Below, piece after piece: positions 46,616 through 56,573 of a DNA stretch of 64,000 nt (positions are counted from its first letter, which is position 1; every line of letters begins with the position of its first letter). The DNA is from Mesorhizobium sp. WSM4313. Lineage in GTDB: Bacteria > Pseudomonadota > Alphaproteobacteria > Rhizobiales > Rhizobiaceae. The position numbers and the translations under genes are program-made. Below the pieces are notes generated by a model. That model was given only the letters and a program-made list of their open reading frames with translations, had not been told where the DNA came from and made no database searches. Location: positions 248,001-312,000 of the forward strand of contig NZ_NSFT01000003.1 in assembly GCF_002294725.1 (NCBI RefSeq). Direction: 5' to 3'.

Positions 46616-48142
46616 TCAGCCTTCCAGGCAGGCCGGGACAGGCGCGACGTCTTGTTGCGACGGCGATCCGCGACGCAAGCCGAAGAAGACGACGACGGCG
46701 GTGAGCACGGTGATCGTCGCCAGCACGATGAGCAGCCGGTCGAAAGCCGTCTCATAGGCTTGGACCAGGGCACTGGCGTCGGCCAAGTGCAGATGTTGCA
46801 CCGTTTCGCTGATATTGCCGGTTGCCAGTAGCTGTGCCGCTTCGGCAGGCGAGGCCAATCCTTGAGCACCAAGCTGCGTGGCCGTGAAACCGGACAAGGC
46901 CGCCATGACGATAGCCAGGGCCACGCCCTCGCTGGCGACGCGGGTGGTGTTGAATATGCCGACCGCCATGCCGGCGCGCTCCTTTGGCACGACGCTGACG
47001 GCAGGTCCGTCCATCAGTCCGCAGGGCAAGGCGATGCCGATGCCGACCAAGACCAGCGGGAGCAGCAGCGCGTTGTCCGCCACGGGCACGCAACTGAGCC
47101 AGACCAGGCCGGCCGCGGCAGCGAGGAGGCCCACACCGCAGATGGTGGCCGGGGCGATCCGGCGTGCCGCCTGGCCGGCCAGCAGCGGCAAGATCAGCAG
47201 CGGCCCGGACAGGCAGATCATCAATTGCCCCGCCTTGATCTCGCTCATCCCCTCAATGCCGATGAAGCGGATCGGCAGGAGCACGAGCAAGACGACGAAG
47301 GCATAGGCAGGTGCGGCGGCCAGGAACTGCACGCCGACGAAACGTGGGAAGCGAAACAGCGTCAGGTCCAGCATCGGCCGGCGCACCCGCCGCTCGACAA
47401 TGACGAAGGCGGCAAAGAAGATGGCTGCAACGCCGAGGAGGGCGATAACGAGGGGATTGGCCCAACCGCTCTGGGGCGCCTGCAGCACGCCGCAGGTCAG
47501 CGCGGCAAGCGCGATGGTGAAGGTGGCGGCTCCCGCCCAGTCGAGCCCGGTTGCGTCCGGGTCGCGCGATTCGGCGACGGTGCGCAGGCCGAGCGCGGCG
47601 GCGGCAACGCCAAGCACCGCCACCAGAAGAAAGATCGCGCGCCAGCCGAACGCGTCGATGAGCAGGCCGGAGGCAACAGGGCCGAAGGCAAGGCCGATGC
47701 CGAAGCTGGTGCCGAGAAAGCTGAAGGCGCGCAAACGCGATTGCCCGTCGAATTCCTGGGCAAGCGCAGAGGCGCCGCCGGCGAAGGCGGCAGCGCCGCC
47801 AACGCCTTGCAGAGCCCTGAAGAAATCGAACCAGACGACGCCTGGCGCCAGCATGCAGCCCAGCGCGGCTAGGGAATAGGCGGCGAGGCCGGCGAGAAAA
47901 ATCCGCTTGCGGCCATGATTGTCAGCCAGCGCTCCGGCCGCCATTAGGCCGGCGCCGAAGGTCAGCATGAAGGCATTGGTCACCCAATTGAGCTCGATCG
48001 GACTGCCGCCGAGATCGGCGGCAATGCGGGACAACGCTACGGCGGGACCGGTGAAACTCAACGGCATCGTCATGGCTGCGAGGCAAACTGACAGCAGCAC
48101 GAGCCATCTGCCGGCCGGGCCGGTTCTGGTCATCAAAGTCAT
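46616..48142 (-). CDS. MFS drug/efflux transporter (EmrB/QacA, DHA2-like)
   Basis: 508 residues, about 14 membrane helices. N-terminal MTLMTRTGPAGRWLVLLSVCLAAMTMPLSFTGPAV, then LNWVTNAFMLTFGAGLMAAGALADNHGRKR, the MFS signature loop. AGGA precedes the start at 48142. Substrate unknown; could be a drug or a siderophore exporter. It is divergent from a LysR regulator and lies upstream of the TonB receptor on the same strand, with 110 bases between. Confidence 0.88.
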   Translation of the reverse strand: MTLMTRTGPAGRWLVLLSVCLAAMTMPLSFTGPAVALSRIAADLGGSPIELNWVTNAFMLTFGAGLMAAGALADNHGRKRIFLAGLAAYSLAALGCMLAPGVVWFDFFRALQGVGGAAAFAGGASALAQEFDGQSRLRAFSFLGTSFGIGLAFGPVASGLLIDAFGWRAIFLLVAVLGVAAAALGLRTVAESRDPDATGLDWAGAATFTIALAALTCGVLQAPQSGWANPLVIALLGVAAIFFAAFVIVERRVRRPMLDLTLFRFPRFVGVQFLAAAPAYAFVVLLVLLPIRFIGIEGMSEIKAGQLMICLSGPLLILPLLAGQAARRIAPATICGVGLLAAAAGLVWLSCVPVADNALLLPLVLVGIGIALPCGLMDGPAVSVVPKERAGMAVGIFNTTRVASEGVALAIVMAALSGFTATQLGAQGLASPAEAAQLLATGNISETVQHLHLADASALVQAYETAFDRLLIVLATITVLTAVVVFFGLRRGSPSQQDVAPVPACLEG

Positions 48143-48286
48143 GGATTTTCCTATCCGAGGCGGGATTTGCCGGCATGTCCTGACTGGCATAGCCGATCGC
48201 AACGACAAGATAGGGCGGCGACGTTTCCGGCAAAATAGTATTAAATCTCCGTTCATCTCGGAACAAAACGCTCGAATAGGTTCACC

Positions 48287-49174
48287 ATGGATCGTCTCAA
48301 CGGCCTTCTGGCTTTCGCCCGCACCGCCGAGCTCGGCAGTTTCGTCGCCGCCGGACAAGCGCTCGGCATTTCCGCCTCCGCCGTCGGCAAGAGCGTCGCC
48401 CGGCTCGAGCAGGAACTCGGCGTGCGTCTCCTGCAGCGCAGCACGCGGCGCATAGGTCTGACCGAGGAGGGCAAGCTTTTCAACGAGCGGGTGCGCCGCA
48501 TCCTCGACGACATAGAAGACGCGGAGGCGATGCTGTCGCGTACACGCGAAACGCCGCATGGCCGGCTGCGCATCTCAACGCCGATCGTCACCTATCATCT
48601 GCTTTTGCCGGTGCTGTCGGAATTCATGGCGCGATACCCGGAAATCGAGCTCGACATCGATTTCAACGATCGCATCGTCGACGTCATCGACGAGGGTATC
48701 GACGTCGCGATCCGCAGCGGTGAGCTGCCCGATTCGCGATTGGTGTCGAGGCCGGTCGCGCCCTTTCGCATGATATTGTGCGCGGCCGCCTCCTATCTCG
48801 ATCGCCATGGCATGCCCGGCACGCCGGCGGATCTAGCGGCACATTTCGGGATACACTTCCGCTTTCTCAACAGCGGCAGGCTGCTCAACTGGCCGTTCAT
48901 CACCGGGAGCGCCGAGCCGCAGATCCGTTCGATGCTGACCTGCAACAACATGGAGGCATTGAAGGGCGCTACGATTGCCGGTCTCGGCATCGCCTGCATG
49001 CCCGACTTCCTGGTGCGGGAGGCGCTGCATGACGGCAGGCTGCGCGCCGTGCTCGACGACCATGTCGACGGCCGCGGCCAGTTCCGCATGCTGTGGCCGT
49101 CCAATCGCCATCTTTCGCCGAAGGTCCGGGTCTTCGTCGATTTTCTTCCCGAGAGGCTTGCGGCGGGGCGATAG
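48287..49174 (+). CDS. LysR-family transcriptional regulator
   Basis: 295 residues. N-terminal winged helix (LLAFARTAELGSFVAAGQALGISASAVGKSVARLEQELG, 4-50) and effector domain (about 90-290). Divergent from the MFS gene, so it probably activates or represses that exporter. The 144-bp gap holds the operator but no clear T-N11-A site could be pinned down. Confidence 0.92.
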   Translation: MDRLNGLLAFARTAELGSFVAAGQALGISASAVGKSVARLEQELGVRLLQRSTRRIGLTEEGKLFNERVRRILDDIEDAEAMLSRTRETPHGRLRISTPIVTYHLLLPVLSEFMARYPEIELDIDFNDRIVDVIDEGIDVAIRSGELPDSRLVSRPVAPFRMILCAAASYLDRHGMPGTPADLAAHFGIHFRFLNSGRLLNWPFITGSAEPQIRSMLTCNNMEALKGATIAGLGIACMPDFLVREALHDGRLRAVLDDHVDGRGQFRMLWPSNRHLSPKVRVFVDFLPERLAAGR

Positions 49175-49208
49175 GCCCGGCAATCCAAACGAAGCTCCGC
49201 GGGGATGG

Positions 49209-49973
49209 TCAGTAGGTCGCGCGGCCGCCGGAGAGATCGAAGGTCGCGCCGGTGGTGAAAGAGTTCTCGTCCGACAGCATGAAGACGATCATCGCGGCGG
49301 CCTCTTCCACCTCGACGAAGCGGCCGCGCGGCACTTTGCCGAGCATATAAGCGACCTGCGCTTCCGTGAGCTGCTCGAGAATTCTGGTACGGGCGGGCGA
49401 GGGGGTCAGCGCGTTGACGGCGATGTCGTGTCCCGCGAGCTCCTTGCCGAGCGACTTGGTCAGCGCCAGCACGCCGGCCTTGGCGGCCGAATAGGCGGCG
49501 GCATTCGGATTGCCTTCCTTGCCGGCCACCGAGGAGATGTTGACGATGCGGCCGTAATTGCGCGCGACCATGCCGGGCACCAGGCGCCGGCAGCAGTAGA
49601 AGACGCCGTTGAGGTCGATATCGACGATCTGACGCCAGGCGGCGGGGTCGTAGTCCGCCACGGTCGCCGCCGGCCCGGCAATGCCGGCATTGTTGACCAG
49701 GAGATCGACGGGGCCAAGCGTGCGCTCAGTCGCGGCGGCCGAGCGATCGACGGCCTCGATCTGGGACTGGTCGCAGAGGATGGCTTCAACGCGGCCCAGC
49801 GAATTGAGCTCGGCGACAGCCCGGGTCATTGCGGCCTGGTCGACGTCCCAGATGGCAACGCTGGCGCCCGACGACAACAGGCGCTGGGCGACCGCAAGGC
49901 CGATGCCTTGCGCCCCGCCGGTCACCACGGCGACGCGGCCGGAAAGATCGACGGCGTTCAAACGGCGGTTCAT
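49209..49973 (-). CDS. Short-chain dehydrogenase/reductase
   Basis: 254 residues from MNRRLNAVDLSG at 49973 (GGGAA upstream). Classical motifs TGGAQGIG, NNAG, Ser in NISSVAGKEGN and YSAAKAG with catalytic Tyr and Lys. Substrate unclear. It is followed in the operon direction by nothing close; upstream is a repeat element. Confidence 0.9.
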   Translation of the reverse strand: MNRRLNAVDLSGRVAVVTGGAQGIGLAVAQRLLSSGASVAIWDVDQAAMTRAVAELNSLGRVEAILCDQSQIEAVDRSAAATERTLGPVDLLVNNAGIAGPAATVADYDPAAWRQIVDIDLNGVFYCCRRLVPGMVARNYGRIVNISSVAGKEGNPNAAAYSAAKAGVLALTKSLGKELAGHDIAVNALTPSPARTRILEQLTEAQVAYMLGKVPRGRFVEVEEAAAMIVFMLSDENSFTTGATFDLSGGRATY

Positions 49974-50044
49974 TGGCAATTCCCTTGCTCGTCGAGCAAT
50001 TCAGCATCCTGATGGATTGCTGACTTGCTCCAACTTTCTGATCT

Positions 50045-50091
50045 TACGCAATTCCGAACGGAAAACCGCCGAGCACTTTTCCTGGAATTCC
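50045..50091. repeat. AGAGC-family repeat, truncated copy 3
   Basis: ACGCAATTCCGAACGGAAAACCGCC...CTTTTCCTGGAATTC, matching the core of the copies at 4589 and 37231 but without the 5' inverted repeat. It lies in the non-coding gap between two minus-strand genes (49974-50237). Confidence 0.7.
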
Positions 50092-50237
50092 TTTGGCATT
50101 GGATACCCCGGATCAAGCCCCGACGTTTCGCGCCACCAGCCTGGCTACGCTTGGCACAAAGCAGCACGACCAGGAAGCGCGCCGTCTGCAAGGCCATGAA
50201 GAAAGAGATGTCGACGTGCTGCGCCGCGGCGGCGATT

Positions 50238-50549
50238 TCACCCAGCCTTTTCTGGCGCAGGAAGGCCGAAGCCGCCAACGGGATGGGTCTCGATCTGGAA
50301 TTCGAAGCCGGCAATGAAGGGACGCGCCCTGGCGATCGCCGCCTGGACTTCCGGCAGCTGCAGCGATGCCTTATGGCTCGCCTGGTCGGTCCACACTTCG
50401 GTGACCCAGATGGCGTCGGCGTCGGCTGGATCGGTGGCGATGATGTAGCTCAGGCAGCCGGGGAGAGCGCCGGTGCTTTCGCGCAGCACGTCCATGACCG
50501 CATCGCGCTGGCCGCGCGCTGCCCGCATCTTGCCGATCAGTCCGTACAT
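50238..50549 (-). CDS. Antibiotic biosynthesis monooxygenase (quinol monooxygenase-like)
   Basis: 103 residues, ABM-domain fold (MYGLIGKMRAARGQRDAVMDVLRESTGALPGCLSYIIATDP, IWVTEVWTDQASHKASL). Such small enzymes oxidise quinols or handle aromatic compounds without cofactors. The adjacent SDR genes on each side suggest a shared aromatic or quinone pathway, unproven. Confidence 0.85.
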   Translation of the reverse strand: MYGLIGKMRAARGQRDAVMDVLRESTGALPGCLSYIIATDPADADAIWVTEVWTDQASHKASLQLPEVQAAIARARPFIAGFEFQIETHPVGGFGLPAPEKAG

Positions 50550-50600
50550 GCCCTTGATCTCCTCCAGGTTGTGCGCTGCATCGAGTATGCAGTCGACCGC

Positions 50601-51374
50601 TCACGGCATCAACTGGCCACCGTTGACCTCGATCACCTGGCCGATGATGTAGCCGCTCAACAGATCGGACGACAGGAACAGGTAAGCTCCGACGCAATCC
50701 TCCGGCGTTCCGGCGCGCCCTTGCGGAATGGTGGCGACCATCGCCTTGATCTGCTCGGCATTCGAATAGCGTTCGTGGAAGGGCGTCAAGATCGTACCGG
50801 GCGCCACGGCGTTGACGCGGATGCCGAAGCCGATCAGCTCCTTGGCCATGCCGCGCGTCACGTTGGAAACGAAGGCCTTGGACGATCCGTAGAGGCCGGC
50901 GCCGCCGCCGGCGCCGTTGCGGGCGGCGATCGAGGTGGTGTTGATGATGAAGCCACCCTGGCGCTTCAGCCAGGGGATCGCCTTGCGCGAAGCGGTCAGG
51001 ACAGAGCGCGCATTGAGGTCCATCACGGCGTCGTAATGCGCCTCGTCCTGGTCGGCAAAGGCGACGCGGCCAAGCATGCCGCCGGCATTGTTGACCAGGC
51101 CGTCGAGCCGGCCGAAATGGTTTGCGCTCTCTTCGACCACACGCTCGACGTCGGCAGGTTTCGAGAAGTCGCCCTGGACCAGGAACACCTCGCCGCCACC
51201 GTCGCGAATGGATCCGGCCACGGTTTCGGCGGGAGCGCGGCTTGCATTGAAATGCAGCGCGACGCGGCATTTCTGCGCCGCATAGGCACGGGCAAGTGCC
51301 GCGCCGATCCCGGTCGAAGCGCCGGTGACCAGCACCGCCTTGCCGGCAAGATCGGGGATGGCAAGTGTCGTCAT
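50601..51374 (-). CDS. Short-chain dehydrogenase/reductase
   Basis: 257 residues from MTTLAIPDLAGKAVLVTGASTGIG at 51374 (GGAGA upstream); a longer start at 51398 adds 8 residues. NNAG, Ser in NTTSIAARNGAGGGAGLYGSSKAF with Tyr and Lys, and GGQLMP end. Followed after 51 bases by the monooxygenase, so the two may be co-transcribed. Confidence 0.9.
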   Translation of the reverse strand: MTTLAIPDLAGKAVLVTGASTGIGAALARAYAAQKCRVALHFNASRAPAETVAGSIRDGGGEVFLVQGDFSKPADVERVVEESANHFGRLDGLVNNAGGMLGRVAFADQDEAHYDAVMDLNARSVLTASRKAIPWLKRQGGFIINTTSIAARNGAGGGAGLYGSSKAFVSNVTRGMAKELIGFGIRVNAVAPGTILTPFHERYSNAEQIKAMVATIPQGRAGTPEDCVGAYLFLSSDLLSGYIIGQVIEVNGGQLMP

Positions 51375-51455
51375 GTCGGCTGGTCTCCGGGTTGCCATCC
51401 TTCGTAGGCCATTGCCGGCCCGGCCTTCAAGTGTTGGCGTTCAGTGCGGGCGCAT

Positions 51456-51890
51456 TCAGGGCCTGAGATAGACATAGCCCTGATGCTGCAGTTCGGCGAG
51501 CTTCACGACGCCGCCCTTGTCGGCAAGCTCGAAGCCCGCCAGCAGGTCGGTCAGCGTGATATCCATGCCGTGCAAGGTGTTGCCGCAGGCTTGCGGCACA
51601 AGTCCCTGCTGGACAAGGCCGGCAAAGCGGCTGGAAACAGCGCCGGAAGCGCCCTTGACTTTGAAGGCGGCCAGAGCCGGACCGTGCACCACCAGCACGA
51701 TGTCGACATTGCCGCCGGCGCCTTCATAGTGGTTCTTGATGTTGCCGAGGACGAAGTTGACCTTGTCGGCGTCGCTGAGGTGATAGGCGACTTTCAACCT
51801 TCCCTCAGGCGTTGCCGCATTTGCCCGGCTCAGGCCGAAAAGGCCTGCGGCGCCAGCGAGACCGGCACGAAAGATGTCACGGCGCAGCAT
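51456..51890 (-). CDS. DsrE-like secreted protein
   Basis: 144 residues from MLRRDIFRAGLAGAAGLFG at 51890 (GAGG upstream). The N-terminus is an Arg-rich signal with a Tat-like RRDIF pattern, ending near ANA. The mature part contains a DsrE/DsrF sulphur-relay-like fold (RLKVAYHLSDADKVNFVLGNIKNH, IVLVVHGPALAAF). Cys in ACGNTL. Function in the periplasm unknown. Confidence 0.78.
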   Translation of the reverse strand: MLRRDIFRAGLAGAAGLFGLSRANAATPEGRLKVAYHLSDADKVNFVLGNIKNHYEGAGGNVDIVLVVHGPALAAFKVKGASGAVSSRFAGLVQQGLVPQACGNTLHGMDITLTDLLAGFELADKGGVVKLAELQHQGYVYLRP

Positions 51891-51986
51891 CGTATCCTCC
51901 GTTCGCCGCGCGCTTGCGATTTTGCATGGTCCAGGCGGCACTCCTAGACTAGCATATCCAAGTCCTGTCGGTGGGAGGAGGATCAC

Positions 51987-53069
51987 ATGACATCGAGGAC
52001 CATGGCGGTGGTGCTTTGCGCCGCCTTTGCCGCTTTGTTCGGCGCGGCGCGCGCCGAACAGCCGCCTAAGCTTCCCGAGCTCAGCCCGACTGGCGCCGAC
52101 GCCTGCTTCGGCCGTGTCTACGACGCCGCCCATCTCAAGGCGCATCCGCGCCAGAAGGTGGCGCGCATCTTCTTCTTCTACGGCCATGACCCGGTCAGCC
52201 GGACGAACGAAGAACCCGCCGCCAACCAGGATACGTCCTATAACGGCTTTCTCACCACAACGGTGCGCGGCGCCAAGAAGCCGGAATGGGCGAGCAGCTG
52301 GTGCAACAAGGAGGATCCAGGCGACAAGGCGAGCGGCATCCGTTGCGGCATGGACTGCGACAGGACGCTGGCTTCGCTGAGAGTCGACGACAAGGGAAAG
52401 CTTCTTCTGTCCGGCCTGTCGCCAGACGTCTATCTCGACCCGGATTCGGAAGAGCAGCTCGGCGAGGCCGAGTACAACAAGCAGGCGCTGGGCAGCGAGG
52501 ATGACAATTTCAAGCTGGACCCGATGCCGGCCGAGACCTGCAAGGCGGAGTTCGCGCGCATCGACCCGATCGACCCTGCGCTAGGCGAGCCGCTGCGCGT
52601 GCGGCTCAAGTCCGATCAGCCCTTCTGCTTCGGGCATGACTATGACGATGCGCATCTGAAGTCGCATCCCAACCAGCTGACGCAATCGATCCGCGTGTTT
52701 CGCGGACCCGTCGAGCTCGCCTCCTTCTCAGCCGGCGGCGATGCCGCGAACTGGCCGGATGGGGCGGATGTCGCCGTTTCGGTGACGACGAGGCAGAAAG
52801 GGAAAAAGGTCACGCAGATCTATTCCTGCCAGGGCGAGGCCGATCAGTGGCGCTGCTCGGCCAGTTCCAAGACGAGCGATTTTTCCTGCGACGTCTCGCA
52901 GAAGGAGATCTTCCTCAAGCGCGGCGTCAATGGCACGATGATGGTTGCGAACCCCAACAATGCGGTGGCGGTGCTCGATCTCTGCTCGAAGGCGGCGGAT
53001 GGCAAGACCAGGTCCGACGACAAGGTCTATCGGCTGCAGCCTATGCCGCAGTCGGCCTGTGCTCCGTAA
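51987..53069 (+). CDS. Secreted protein with two tandem copies of an unnamed domain
   Basis: 360 residues with a signal peptide (AVVLCAAFAALFGAARA, about 23 residues). The mature protein repeats itself: CFGRVYDAAHLKAHPRQ near 40 and CFGHDYDDAHLKSHPNQ near 213; also DDNFKLDPMPAETC near 170 and DDKVYRLQPMPQSAC at the end. Each half (about 150 residues) carries several cysteines, suggesting disulfides in the periplasm. I do not recognise the family. It is divergent from the DsrE-like gene. Confidence 0.8.
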   Translation: MTSRTMAVVLCAAFAALFGAARAEQPPKLPELSPTGADACFGRVYDAAHLKAHPRQKVARIFFFYGHDPVSRTNEEPAANQDTSYNGFLTTTVRGAKKPEWASSWCNKEDPGDKASGIRCGMDCDRTLASLRVDDKGKLLLSGLSPDVYLDPDSEEQLGEAEYNKQALGSEDDNFKLDPMPAETCKAEFARIDPIDPALGEPLRVRLKSDQPFCFGHDYDDAHLKSHPNQLTQSIRVFRGPVELASFSAGGDAANWPDGADVAVSVTTRQKGKKVTQIYSCQGEADQWRCSASSKTSDFSCDVSQKEIFLKRGVNGTMMVANPNNAVAVLDLCSKAADGKTRSDDKVYRLQPMPQSACAP

Positions 53070-53076
53070 CCAGCGC

Positions 53077-53262
53077 TTCGTCATTCTATGGCGGAGCAAG
53101 GAGCGAAGCGACGCGGCGCAGACCATAGAATCCATGCCGTGGGTTGGAAGCGCCGCCACGGTGCAGAATTTTGCTCCGTTGCACTCCTTGGCGAAGGTAA
53201 CGGCATGGATTCTAGGGTCTTCGCGACGGAGCTTCGCTCCTGCTCCGCCCTAGAATGACGAA
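53077..53262. repeat. 186-bp imperfect palindromic repeat
   Basis: Ends TTCGTCATTCTA (53077-53088) and TAGAATGACGAA (53251-53262) are perfect inverted copies. Inside, GGCGGAGCAAGGAGCGAAGC matches the reverse of the right-hand side with a one-base gap, and ATAGAATCCATGCCGT pairs with ACGGCATGGATTCTAG. No convincing frame. The transcript from 51987 would fold into a long hairpin. Probably a dispersed element of the genome, with no second copy in this window. Confidence 0.85.
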
Positions 53263-53308
53263 ATTGAGAGGCTCCGGCCAATCTCCAATGTCTGCCGTGC
53301 TGCCACCG

Positions 53309-54256
53309 TCAGGCGAACGGCACCGCCGCGGTGCCTTTCGGCAGCTTCGCTTCGTCGTCCGGCTCGACATGGATGGTGACTCGCACCGAGGGGATCTCGG
53401 CTTTCAGCGCATCCTCGATGCGGTCGCAGATGACATGGCTGGCGCCGACGGTCATGTCGGCGTCGACCACGAGATGGAACTCGATGAAGGTGGCGCGGCC
53501 GGCAATGCGCGTCTTGAGATCATGCACCTCGAGCGCGCCCTTCGAATTGGCCGATATGATGTCGCGGATCTGCATGTGCTCGTGGTTGTCGACGGCGCGG
53601 TCCATCAGCCCGCTCATCGACGAGCCGATGACATGCCAGCCCTGCCACAGGATGTTGAGCGCGACGATCACGGCAAGCGCGGGGTCGAGGATCTGCCAGC
53701 CGGTGAGCACGGCACCGACAAGACCGCCGAACACGCCGACTGACGTTACCACGTCGGTCATGATGTGCTGGCCGTCGGCTACAAGCGCAGGCGACTTCGC
53801 ATTCCGGCCGGCGCGGATCAGCGTCCAGGCCCAGATCGCATTGATGACCGTCGCGATGCCGTTAACGGCAAGTCCTTCCCAAGGCTGTTCCAGCGGGGCC
53901 GGATGTTGCCAGGACTGCCAGACCTCGTTGAGGATCAGCAGCGCCGCGACGACGATCAGCACGCCTTCGAGGACGGCGGAAAAATATTCGGCTTTATGAT
54001 GACCGAAGGGATGGTCCTGGTCGGCGGGCTTGTAGCTGACCTGGATCGCCCAGAAGGCGGCGGCCGATGCGATCACGTTGACGATCGATTCCAGCGCGTC
54101 GGAATAGAGCGCCACGGAACCGGTGATGTACCAGGCGGCAAGCTTCAAGACGAGCACCATGAAGGCGACCAGGATCGACCAGAAGGCAAGCCTGGCAATC
54201 TTCTCGCGGGTCGCGGCTTTCGCCGCGGCCGCCACCGTGTCCTGCGTCGCAGCCAT
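53309..54256 (-). CDS. Cation diffusion facilitator (CDF) metal exporter
   Basis: 315 residues, six membrane helices. Metal sites: SDALESIVN (TM2), HPFGHHKAEYFS, ADGQHIMTDVV (TM5), and a cytoplasmic C-terminal ferredoxin-like domain with EIPSVRVTIHVEPDDEA. It exports Zn, Co, Fe or Mn in exchange for protons; the metal is unknown. It lies 6 bases past the trpE(G) stop on the same strand but is probably independent. Confidence 0.93.
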   Translation of the reverse strand: MAATQDTVAAAAKAATREKIARLAFWSILVAFMVLVLKLAAWYITGSVALYSDALESIVNVIASAAAFWAIQVSYKPADQDHPFGHHKAEYFSAVLEGVLIVVAALLILNEVWQSWQHPAPLEQPWEGLAVNGIATVINAIWAWTLIRAGRNAKSPALVADGQHIMTDVVTSVGVFGGLVGAVLTGWQILDPALAVIVALNILWQGWHVIGSSMSGLMDRAVDNHEHMQIRDIISANSKGALEVHDLKTRIAGRATFIEFHLVVDADMTVGASHVICDRIEDALKAEIPSVRVTIHVEPDDEAKLPKGTAAVPFA

Positions 54257-54261
54257 AGGTC

Positions 54262-56451
54262 CTACGCGGCCTTTTCCTTGGCCTTGCGCGGCAGATGCGC
54301 GACAATGTTTTCGATGATGCGCATGCCGGCATTGTGACCGAGCGTCATGATCGATTCCGGATGGAACTGCACCGCCGCGATCGGCTCCTTGCGGTGCTCG
54401 AAAGCCATGATGATGCCGTCCTCGGTCTCGGCGGTCACCACGAAACCGTCGGGCAGGCGCACCGGGTCGGCGAAAATCGAGTGATAGCGGCCGACGGTCA
54501 CTTCCTTGGGCAGGCCTGAGAAGATGATGCCGGGCTTCGAAACGCGGATGCGCGATGGTTTGCCATGCATGGGGATGTGCAACTGCCTGAGCTCGCCGCC
54601 ATAGGCTTCGGCCAATGCCTGCAGGCCGAGACAGACGCCGAAGATCGGCAGGTCGCGGCTGCGCGCTCGTCTGATGGTGGCGGCGCAGTCGAAATCCTTC
54701 GGCGTGCCAGGGCCGGGCGAAAGCACGACGAGGTCCGGCTTCAACCGCTCGAAGACCTCCTCCGGCACCGGCGAGCGAACCGTGGAGACGTTGGCGCCGG
54801 TCTGGCGGAAGTAGTTGGCCAAGGTATGGACGAAACTGTCCTCATGGTCGACCAGCAGGATGTTGACGCCGTCGCCGACGCGCGCGGTGGTGCGCTCGGT
54901 TCCGGTGGCGTTGCCGGTCTTGGCGTCGCGGATGGCGGAGAGCATGGCGGATGCCTTCAGTTCGGTTTCGGCTTCTTCTTCCTCGGGAATGCTGTCGAAA
55001 AGCAGTGTGGCGCCGGCGCGGACCTCGGCGATGCCGTCCTTGATGCGGATGGTGCGCAAGGTCAGCCCGGTGTTCATGTCGCCGTTGAAATTGACCATGC
55101 CGACCGCCCCGCCATACCAGGCGCGCGGGCTCTTCTCGTTCTGCTCGATGAAGCGCATGGCCCACAGTTTCGGCGCGCCGGTGACGGTGACCGCCCAGGC
55201 ATGCGAGAGAAACGCGTCGAAGGCGTCCATGCCTTCGCGCAAGCGCCCCTCGATATGGTCGACGGTGTGGATCAGGCGCGAATACATCTCGATCTGGCGG
55301 CGGCCGATGACGCGCACGGAGCCCGGTTCGCAGACGCGCGACTTGTCGTTGCGGTCGACGTCCGAGCACATGGTGAGCTCGGACTCATCCTTCTTCGAGT
55401 TGAGCAGCTTCAGGATCTGCTCGCTGTCGGAAATGGCGTCGTCGCCGCGTTTGATGGTGCCCGAGATCGGGCAGGTCTCGACGCGGCGGCCGTTGACGCG
55501 CACGAACATCTCCGGCGAGGCACCGATCAGATATTCGTTCTCGCCGAGATTGATGAAGAAGGAATAGGGCGAGGGGTTGATCGATTTCAACTTGCGCGAG
55601 ATGTCGGAAGGCTGGGTCTCGCAGCGCTCGTAGAACATCTGTCCAGGCACGACCTCGAACAAGTCGCCGCGCTTGAAGCTCTCCATGGCGCGGCGCACCA
55701 GGTTGGCGTATTCGCCCGGCTCGTGGTCGCCGCGCGGCGGGATGCGGTCGGCGGTCTTGAACGGCTCGGCGGTGGCGTCGCGGGCCAAGCCTTCGGTCGA
55801 AAAGCCGTCGCCGGAATAGTCGTAGCGGTCGGTCCAGGCCTTGGTCGAATAATGGTCGACGACGAGGATCTCGTCGGGCAGGAACAGCACCAGGTCGCGC
55901 TGGCTCTCCTTGCGCTCGAGCTTGTAGTCGACAGGATCGAACTGGAAAGCTAGGTCGTAGCCGAAGGCGCCGTAAAGGCCGAGATTCGCGTCCTCGGCGG
56001 TCTTGAACAGCGCGGTGATGGCGCGCAGCACCGTGAACACGGACGGTACGCGGCTGCGCTCCTCCTCGGTGAAGACGCGGCCTGGTTTGGCGACATCGAG
56101 GCGGATGAGCGTCTTCGAGGTCTCGACGATCGTCACTTCACTGAGCTCGCCAAGCGCCTTGCCGATCCCCGGCAGCAACACTTCGCCGCGTTTGTTGAGT
56201 GCTTCGATGCGCATGGTGCGTCCCCGCGCGGAAATCACCAGCGGCGGATCGATGATGGCGGTATCCCAGCGCGTGTAGCGGCCCGGATATTCGTAGTTGG
56301 AGGAAAACACTGCGCCGCGGCGCGAATTCAGGCCGTCGACATAGGCATCGATCGCGCCTTCATAGGGCCGCTCGTGCCGCTCGCGGGTGATCGTCACGCC
56401 GCCCGCGGTGATGAAGCGCTCGGCCCCGTTGTCCAGAACTTTAGTCGTCAT
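54262..56451 (-). CDS. trpE(G): Fused anthranilate synthase TrpE(G)
   Basis: 729 residues from [13 protein letters not shown] at 56451 (GGAG seven bases upstream), the length of the rhizobial fused enzyme. N-terminal TrpE domain (chorismate binding, [25 protein letters not shown]-like) and C-terminal glutamine amidotransferase ([14 protein letters not shown], catalytic Cys in [12 protein letters not shown], His-Glu in FHPESI). It makes anthranilate from chorismate and glutamine, the first tryptophan step. The transcript starts with the trpL leader and attenuator. Confidence 0.96.
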   Translation of the reverse strand: MTTKVLDNGAERFITAGGVTITRERHERPYEGAIDAYVDGLNSRRGAVFSSNYEYPGRYTRWDTAIIDPPLVISARGRTMRIEALNKRGEVLLPGIGKALGELSEVTIVETSKTLIRLDVAKPGRVFTEEERSRVPSVFTVLRAITALFKTAEDANLGLYGAFGYDLAFQFDPVDYKLERKESQRDLVLFLPDEILVVDHYSTKAWTDRYDYSGDGFSTEGLARDATAEPFKTADRIPPRGDHEPGEYANLVRRAMESFKRGDLFEVVPGQMFYERCETQPSDISRKLKSINPSPYSFFINLGENEYLIGASPEMFVRVNGRRVETCPISGTIKRGDDAISDSEQILKLLNSKKDESELTMCSDVDRNDKSRVCEPGSVRVIGRRQIEMYSRLIHTVDHIEGRLREGMDAFDAFLSHAWAVTVTGAPKLWAMRFIEQNEKSPRAWYGGAVGMVNFNGDMNTGLTLRTIRIKDGIAEVRAGATLLFDSIPEEEEAETELKASAMLSAIRDAKTGNATGTERTTARVGDGVNILLVDHEDSFVHTLANYFRQTGANVSTVRSPVPEEVFERLKPDLVVLSPGPGTPKDFDCAATIRRARSRDLPIFGVCLGLQALAEAYGGELRQLHIPMHGKPSRIRVSKPGIIFSGLPKEVTVGRYHSIFADPVRLPDGFVVTAETEDGIIMAFEHRKEPIAAVQFHPESIMTLGHNAGMRIIENIVAHLPRKAKEKAA

Positions 56452-56497
56452 TGCCGTCTCCATCAGCGTCTTGGGCAACGGACCCGGGAATGGCGTT

Positions 56498-56535
56498 AAA
56501 AAACAAATGGCCGCCCGGATATTCCGCTGCGGCCA
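56498..56535 (-). terminator. trpE(G) attenuator terminator
   Basis: On the minus strand: stem TGGCCGC...GCGGCCA (7 bases, with an inner CGG-AATAT-CCG), then a U-rich run at 56498-56507. The GCGGCC stretch of the upstream RNA (near 56563-56572) can pair with the GGCCGC arm and prevent it, the normal antiterminator. It lies between trpL and the gene start. Confidence 0.85.
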
Positions 56536-56573
56536 CCCTCTTTTTCACGCGCACACGCACGAACAGGCCGCTG

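Noticed and set aside
54565..55953. 462-codon plus-strand frame opposite trpE(G)
   Set aside because: Shadow of the conserved trpE(G) coding sequence.
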